In this document: positions 58,101-64,000 of the stretch, one piece after another
Layout: every line of letters starts with the position of its first letter
How positions within the stretch are numbered: position 1 is the stretch's first letter
Assembly: GCF_016859285.1 (NCBI RefSeq)
Contig: NC_053414.1
Location: forward strand, 8,382,517 to 8,446,516
Source: Xiphias gladius
Taxonomy: Eukaryota; Chordata; Actinopteri; Istiophoriformes; Xiphiidae
Direction: 5' to 3'
Length of the DNA: 64,000 nt
Program-made: the position numbers and the translations under genes
Notes under the pieces: model-generated
Told to the model about the DNA's origin: nothing
What the model saw: the letters and a program-made list of their open reading frames with translations, nothing else
Databases searched by the model: none

Positions 58101-59328
58101 GGCCACCTTGGGGGCAACAGAAACAAGCTGTAAACACATCATTGACCTATTTTTGCCTAATAAAAGTCGATGTGGCGAACTTGTTAGCCAAGTGATGCTG
58201 TTACATGTCCAGCAAATACAGCATTAGCATTCCTTTAGAGTCGTGGTTCTGACCCCCTGGCAAGTGTAAGTTCAATATCCAATCTCCTTTTAGTTCTGGT
58301 TTTGGTCTCCACCAACTCCCGAGGGAAATATCTGGCTCTTTAGCTGCTAAATGCTCCACTTTGTAGCTTATGTCTGAAATTTTCAAATCCTACACATGGT
58401 GGCTTAAATTAATGCATTTCCATACTTTCCAGGCAGCCAAAAGTTTCATCTAATGTCAGCACAGTTCAAAGATTTTCTTGGGAGCTTTCCATCACAATGA
58501 TCATGTTGTTATCTTTAGTATTCAGTCAACATACATTTTAATCGCATGATACTGCAGTTTAAAGCGCATTTCGACTGGCCGGTAGGAAGCTCAGACATCT
58601 GAGACTTGAGAGTCGACTGAAACCCTTTTTAATGCAAGAAACTGCATCGGATAACATTATCCTTCGCACACACATCCTGTGGGATCGATTTCGATTCTAT
58701 GACAGTACAGCTGATGAATGTAGTGATGTTTGTTGGGAGCCTTTTAAAATAGTGCTCCCCACAGCTCTGTTATACTCCACTCTGCCTCAGATAAAGTCAA
58801 TATTTTAAACATATACCGTTGCTATATGGGTCAACTATTGTCATTCATCTGAAACCTTTTTAAAATTTCATACAGCACTAGGCCGGAACAATGAATCGAT
58901 ATTATCTGTTGACTTTTGTCTCCACGATGAAATGGTGATATTGTGTTGATAAGCAAATTTTATCACGGTATTTTCATATCACCCTCAGATTTAGGACAGC
59001 AACCTTGGCATTAAATTAACTGAGCTTTAACAAGTGGTTCTGCGTACATAAACATACATCACCCAGCGCTATAGGTGCTGTGTGTTGAGCCAGGCTTCAC
59101 TAAGTGTGTGTGGTATGTCCAGACTCCCAGGGGAAGTATTGGTGTGTTGGAGACGACACGGCGGTGGTGTGCAGCAGCTCCACACCTGTCCAGTTCCTGT
59201 TTGAGTTCTGTGACCTCAACAAGATGGCCATTCGTGCTCTGGGCGGGAAGTACCTTAAAGGAGACCACGCTGGGGGGCTAAAGGCCAGCGTCGACTCCCT
59301 GGACAGCGCCACCCTCTGGGAGTACTGA
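53444..59328 (+). CDS. fscn1: Fascin actin-bundling protein 1, complete coding sequence
   Basis: Fascin cross-links parallel actin filaments in filopodia and other protrusions. Exons: 53444-54275, 56827-56983, 57078-57199, 57599-57769 and 59123-59328, all GT/AG with matching phases; the sum is 1488 nt, giving 495 aa (human 493). The five-exon layout with one very large first exon is that of mammalian FSCN1. The fold is four beta-trefoil domains of about 120 residues each. Ser40 in [10 protein letters not shown] corresponds to the human Ser39 PKC site that controls actin binding. Other landmarks are [55 protein letters not shown] and the terminal LWEY. Exon 1 is strongly CG-rich, typical of a CpG-island first exon. 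Whether it is fscn1a or fscn1b cannot be told. Confidence 0.97.
54905..55175 (+). repeat. Dispersed GGGTTA-type repeat, family D, copy 2
   Basis: 'gggttaagacttggttttag', 'gttagggtaagggtaagggt', 'cttaggcatttatttgttat' and 'gggaatgcattatgtcattg' lead into 'gagtgtccccacagggat' and a long TG run. It follows the same order and orientation as the copy at 9475-9745, with additional internal GGTTAG words. Confidence 0.7.
55713..55828 (+). repeat. 57-bp direct repeat, two copies
   Basis: 'ttcaaacgactacctgt' begins at 55713 and again at 55770. Both copies continue 'atgtgagtt.gtc.ctcacag' and 'cgacgaacccac'. A recent local duplication in fscn1 intron 1. Confidence 0.85.
56070..56260 (+). repeat. Dispersed teleost repeat, family E, copy 2 (3' part)
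   Basis: 'tgaatgctaatgttgctccg', 'tgtctgctggatgtgtaaat', 'aggcaactatttgccaacac' and 'gctgcccccacgtggccaga' in this order are, from memory, the 3' half of a common percomorph repeat. Confidence 0.65.
57770..59122 (+). other. fscn1 intron 4
   Basis: Holds a T-tract near 58085 and an inverted family E repeat at about 58190-58400. No coding exon was seen between the fourth and fifth fascin exons. Confidence 0.6.
58190..58400 (-). repeat. Dispersed teleost repeat, family E, copy 3 (inverted)
   Basis: Its reverse complement contains 'aaagtggagcatttagcagc', 'gagttggtggagaccaaaac', 'aaggagattggatattgaac' and 'ggaatgctaatgctgtattt', matching the order at 45880-46100. Confidence 0.6.
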
Positions 59329-60610
59329 GAAAGCACAGCCGGACTTCACCAATATCTGACACAGTGCTTCAAACTATTGATAGATACTGTAGGTAACCGT
59401 TTTTTGTTTGTTGCTTTCTGTTTTTGTTTTGTTGCATATGTGTGCGTATAATTGTGAATTTGTCTGGATGGATGTGTGGTTGAAACTGAAGCTGATAGAC
59501 TGGAAGTCATGGCACCAAAGCACTACAGGTGTTTTATTTTGTATTATTTTTTCTTTCTTAATCAGTTTCTCTTCTTACTGGGCTTTTTACTGGAGATTTG
59601 AATTTAAAATGACTTGCTGTTCTCACGTGTTTAATGAATGAATCATATTGTGGTTGCACATTAATCGTTTCAATTCCAGTCCAATTTACACAACCTATAC
59701 CTGATAAATGTCAGGACGATCACTGTTATTAGTCATGCCTATCTGTGAAAACTACTGGTATAACGAACATGTAGAATGCTATAACTCATATCTAACCTTC
59801 TCCTGGTAAATGTCCTGCTGGCTCTATTGCGCTGCTTCCATCTCCTGTTCTCTTTTAAACTATAAAGCATAACGCACATCAGATAAAAAGGTGCAACCGA
59901 TTAACAAGTATCTGCTGTAAATAATGCTTTCTCTATCACGGAATGCTTGAAAAACAGAGCAACCATGGAAACTTTAAGTGCAAAAGTGTGTTGAGGCCGT
60001 AAAAAGAGAAATGGGACACGGCTGGCAGATCCTGTGCACGTTCCAGTTTTCCTTCCTCAGTCTTCAGCTTCAGCTCAGAAAGTAGTTGTTGGTCAAAGGT
60101 TTTTCCTTAAAGACTTGATCCACTCAGTTCTTTCCCAGATGAGTCTATGGTTTATAATTATATGTCAGGAGGAAATAAATGAAAGACGAGGACGAGTTAA
60201 AGGAGCCATGAAACATACTGATCGACTGAAGGAGCCTTCTTAGCTATAGTGACCATTTCTGTTTAAAAAAAAAAAAAAAAAGAGAGAGGAGAAGGGGGAT
60301 GGTGGAAAGGGCCGAGTTACCGCACACTACACACTCAAATGCACATAAATACAGACAAATATGCAGTCATAGATACAATAATTATAACTGTGAAAAGTCA
60401 GTGACTCAACATCTGCACAATAATGTAGTGTCCATTTGAAAGAAAGTAAAAGCACATATCTGTTGTGATGAGCTGTCTGCCTTAGACTGGGTGCTGCTGC
60501 TGGTGTGCCTTCCACAGAGCATTTCAGTCTTTTCTTTTTCATGTTCTTACATTTGAACTGAACTGAGTAAAAAAAAAAAAAAACCCAATAAAGTTTTCCC
60601 TCTTAACAGT
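59329..60610 (+). other. Probable fscn1 3' UTR
   Basis: Starts at the fascin stop codon. The polyadenylation hexamer at 60587-60592 gives a UTR of about 1.28 kb, similar to mammalian FSCN1. Two A-tracts (60262-60281, 60570-60583) lie near the end. An alternative AATAAA is at about 60174. Confidence 0.55.
60587..60592 (+). terminator. Candidate fscn1 polyadenylation signal
   Basis: AATAAA followed by T-rich sequence (60594 onward), 1.26 kb past the stop codon. Confidence 0.5.
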
Positions 60611-60929
60611 GAACTTTCTCCTTTAATCTTCCTTTTTTTTTTTTTCAAATAAAAGATTAACAGATTTCCTCTCCTACCACTGAGCAGATAACTGTGATTT
60701 TTATTCTATCTACATTTTGACATTACGGTTATTAACACAGCAGACAACGCCAGAGACTTCGCCGTCAACAGTTTTGATTTCTACCAAAGAAATAGTTTCT
60801 AAGCAAACTGTTGACATTTTTCTGTGGATTAGCCACAGTAACGGGGGGGCGGCACTGTCTAGAAATGTAATTTTTCACAGCTGTGGGCAGCGAAGACAAA
60901 ATCCCGTTCACGTCTATGTACTGGGGTGG

Positions 60930-61075
60930 TGGCAAAAATCAGAGAGACTTAATATCTCCAAACTTAATTCAAGACTATAGTATCTCAACAACTAAAAGAT
61001 GGATTGACACAAAACTTTGGTATGTGACCAAATACCTGCAAAACTAATGACATTCACATCAGCCTCAGATGTGAT
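60930..61075 (-). repeat. Dispersed teleost repeat, family C, inverted 3' fragment
   Basis: 'tatctcaacaactaaaagat', 'ggattgacacaaaactttgg', 'gaccaaatacctgcaaaact' and 'gacattcacatcagcctcag' are the reverse complement of the 3' half of the family C element seen at 25340-25715. Confidence 0.65.
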
Positions 61076-62485
61076 AAATAATTACAACTGCTTAAAATCT
61101 AAAATGTTACATAAATATAAAACTATATTGTTCTTATTGCCAATAACTCCTATAATCACCAATTTTTACAAGATTTTGTCTGTATAGCCAAAGCCTGATA
61201 TACAGCAGCTTATTCCTCTGTGCCATAGAGCGCCTTTGTTGCGCCGGAAACTGTTAAAAACACACAAAGGAGCCACACAGTTGCATTGAGTATCAGTTTT
61301 CTTCACTTTAAACTTGAATAGGTAATGGCTGGGGCCATATCCCGGCTTCAGTTTAGTGACTTGTCAGCTTTAGTCAAATGCGGCGGCCTGCTTGTTCCGA
61401 TAAGAAAAAAAAATCCATCGTTATGATTTTTTTTTTTTGCAAATGCTGTCGTGTGTGGGAGAAGGAAGAAAGCGGCTGAATCATCTCCACTTGGGATTTC
61501 ACTGAGCCAAAACCGTACAAGAGAAAGGAAGGCGAGGGGAGAGGGAGGTAACCTACTCTACTTCTTCTGTCCTTCTGCAGAGCAAACTCAGCTCTCCCCC
61601 TCTTCAGAAAATCACTCAGTCAGTCTAATGTGCGCTAAACTTTACACAGACAGGAACAGACCAACAAACCCCCCTCATCCTCCACCACAGGATCTCTGCG
61701 CGTTGCCATGGTAACAGGTAATGGCAGGCATGGGGCTCGAGGAGGATGAACGTTTGGAGATGTTACAGACAGACATGGATCAATAATCACATAACTAAAA
61801 ATACATTTTCCATGATACTTAAGACACCGAGCGAGTGAAAGAAGGGTTAGTAAATAAAAACCTCAAGATAACACAGACATGTGATTGCCCCTAAACGAAT
61901 TGGAGCCTGTACTGTGCTCACACTAATACAATAATGCTCCCATTCCCACGTCTTTTCAGTCGGTCTGTGTTTGTGCGCTGTGTGTGGAAAATCATCTGTA
62001 AGAGAAAACACATGGCAGGCTCTTGCCAAATCTGCCTGCCAGAAAAAACTAATATGGCACTTGAATAGAGGGAACGAGAGAAGAACAAGCAGGGGAAAGA
62101 CAAAGCTGGAAAAGAATGAAGTGGATGATGAAAAGAAAAGAGATGAAGATGAAAAGATGTGCAGCAAAAAGGGGGTTTTTTTTGCTGACCCGGAGAAGTA
62201 GGGCAGATTTTCTTCTGCATTTATGCATGAGAGAGGAGAGGCCTGAGTCAGTCAGGGTAATGAGTCTGTGAGAGAGCTTCCACAGGGAGAGAAGAGATTA
62301 GTCCAACTCTCCTTGCAGTGAAATATATTGTCAGTGTTCAGTGAAAACCAGGTATGACTCTACAATTTGGGTGGTTCTGTATTTTTCAGATAAACCAAAG
62401 GACTAAACGATCCGGCGAATTGGAGAAGAAGGAGAAACGTCTCCTTCTTCTTAGGCTAAATTAACCATGTAACAAGATCAAGAGT

Positions 62486-62600
62486 CTGCAGCCACGGTAG
62501 CAGCCCTGTGAGGCTGTGCTTAGACACAGCGGCCCTCCGAGTTAAATGCTAACACCGGCATGCTCACATGTTCACAATAAAATAGCGCTAACATGCGGAC
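62486..62600 (+). repeat. Dispersed teleost repeat, family C, 5' fragment
   Basis: 'agccctgtgaggctgtgctt', 'agacacagcggccctccgag' and 'taaatgctaacaccggcatg' match the start of the element at 25340. Confidence 0.6.
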
Positions 62601-63140
62601 ACTGACACGATATTTACATTTATATTTATTCATCTTCCACAGGACATAAGGGCCACAAGGCTGCACGTGCACGAAGCCTCATGAGGCAGTAACTCACACA
62701 CATCGCATATGAAGGACACTTCAGTGTTTTTTAATGGGCCTTTTCCACAGCAGACGTTTCGACTTGTCATAGTAGGGAAAGCACAGGCGTTTACTAATGA
62801 CGTTCCTTTCAAGGGTCCTGGAAAGCCATAACATTAAGCCATAATCGACTTCATTATTATTCACCTTTGCTTTCCTGCACTGACATGTCAAAATGTCCTC
62901 CGTGTCGTTTTATTCATCTGAGTGACAGGATTGGATCTTGTTTTGTGAACTGTAGCACTGCTTCTCCTATATATACATGTTTCTAACGGCAGTAATTTTC
63001 CAGTGGCGACTTGAACTACTTAAGTGTCTCAACCCTATTGCTATGCATTGTTTTTTTGTTTTGTTTTTTAGTTTTAATGTTTCTACTGCTGCCATCTAGT
63101 GTAGATAATGTGAAGATGATTTTGATTTGGTTTCACTATC

Positions 63141-63660
63141 TACACTACAAGGATAAAAGTGTGTGGACACCTCTGTTGTCGGTGGTGTAGGCTAGCTCCG
63201 GTTAAGTTCATACAAAAGCATATAATTATGTTTCAGACAGCAGCGTGCTTCCGACTTTTACAGAACTAGCAACCCTGTCTGGGGAAGGCCCTCTTCTATT
63301 ACAATATGACAAAACATGGTCGATAAAGAAATGTGTTTCCCCAGTTTGGTGAGGAATAACCTGACTGTTCCGCACAGGGCCCTTTACCCTCAACTCCATC
63401 CGACATCTCCTCCATGAACTGGAACGGCAGCTGCGAGTCGGGCCTCGTCACCCGACATCTGTGGCCGACCCCACTAATGCTCTGAACGGGCGCAGAGCCC
63501 CGCGGCCAGGTGCCAAAATCTTGTTGAAAGCCTTCCCAGTGGTTAGTGGAGGCACTTATAGCGGCATCAGTGCCTATAGTTTTTTGAATGGCGAGATATT
63601 CAACAATTGCGTCTGTGTGTGATGTTCAGGTGTCTACATGCATTTGGCCCTGTAGTGCAC
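63141..63660 (+). mobile_element. Short Tc1-type DNA transposon relic with imperfect terminal inverted repeats
   Basis: The left end (TACACTACAAGG...GTGGACACCT, from 63141) and the reverse complement of the right end (TGCACTACAGGG...GTAGACACCT, ending 63660) are imperfect inverted repeats of about 32 bp. Inside, near 63390-63480, a plus-strand reading frame gives LNSIRHLLHELERQLRVG then PTSVADPTNAL, resembling the C-terminal end of Tc1-type transposases (LNPIEHLWDELER). Most of the transposase is missing, so this is an internally deleted, non-autonomous copy. Confidence 0.75.
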
Positions 63661-64000
63661 ATGTACTAGTTTATTACCACTCCTGATGTTGCCAAATGTT
63701 GCCAAATTATAGGCCAACAGCTGCATCCAATGAAAGTGCTGTTGCAAGCGGTGGCTCGGGTGAGTGTGTCGACAGGTTTCGTTCTTTCCTTCTTTTTTTT
63801 TTTTTTAATTTAATTTGCTCCTGCCTTATATTAAACAGGAAACACTGACCTTCTTCAAGGGTAGAGATAAGAGGTAGCAAAAAACGAATGCACGCACCGA
63901 AATGCACGCACGCGTTGACAAATTATCACAGTATCTGTTTACCCACCGATAGCCATATCCAGCCAGACAGTGTGATTCGGCGAGGGACAGAGAGGGGGAG

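Larger units (their letters stand above)
60611..64000. other. Intergenic sequence downstream of fscn1
   Basis: No coding exon was recognised. It contains two partial family C repeats (60930-61075 inverted, 62486-62600 direct), A/T tracts and a Tc1-type relic at 63141-63660. The open frames seen are short and low-complexity. Confidence 0.55.

Overview
This is eukaryotic nuclear DNA from a ray-finned fish, most likely a percomorph teleost. The evidence is four intron-rich vertebrate genes, abundant (TG)n/(CA)n and GATA microsatellites, decayed Tc1-type transposons, and several short dispersed repeat families that I recognise from percomorph genomes. I see no prokaryotic operon, CRISPR array, phage or plasmid feature, and no convincing undescribed system. 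All exon models were built by hand from splice sites, phase continuity and remembered human proteins; no database search was run.

Layout. (1) 1-2897, + strand: the 3' end of lfng (lunatic fringe, a Golgi glycosyltransferase acting on Notch), with a likely polyadenylation signal at 5270. Its internal exons lie in a 598-bp tandem duplication. (2) 10255-31107, - strand: a complete 14-coding-exon ttyh3 (tweety family membrane protein, 554 aa), convergent with lfng, with a CpG-rich candidate promoter near 32.2-33.05 kb. (3) 35199-47384, - strand: a near-complete iqce (IQ-motif ciliary protein of the Hedgehog pathway, about 749 aa in 22 coding exons). Two C-terminal exons sit in a tandem triplication at 36.46-38.96 kb. 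(4) 47.4-53.4 kb: a GC-rich iqce promoter, an unassigned stretch with exon-like pieces and polyadenylation signals, a decayed Tc1 transposase fragment and a large GATA/GACA microsatellite. (5) 53444-59328, + strand: a complete five-exon fscn1 (fascin actin-bundling protein, 495 aa), with a 3' UTR probably ending after the signal at 60587. (6) 60.6-64 kb: intergenic DNA with repeat fragments and a Tc1-type relic.

The genes do not form a pathway. As recalled, LFNG, IQCE and TTYH3 are near neighbours in human (7p22) with IQCE and TTYH3 in the same orientation as LFNG, so the iqce-ttyh3 block is inverted here. fscn1 is brought close, and no BRAT1 homologue was recognised.

The most notable observations are the two local tandem exon duplications (lfng x2, iqce x3). 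Both change the coding phase if every copy is spliced in, and the copies differ by small indels. This points to an assembly artefact, or to a structural variant in which only one copy is used.
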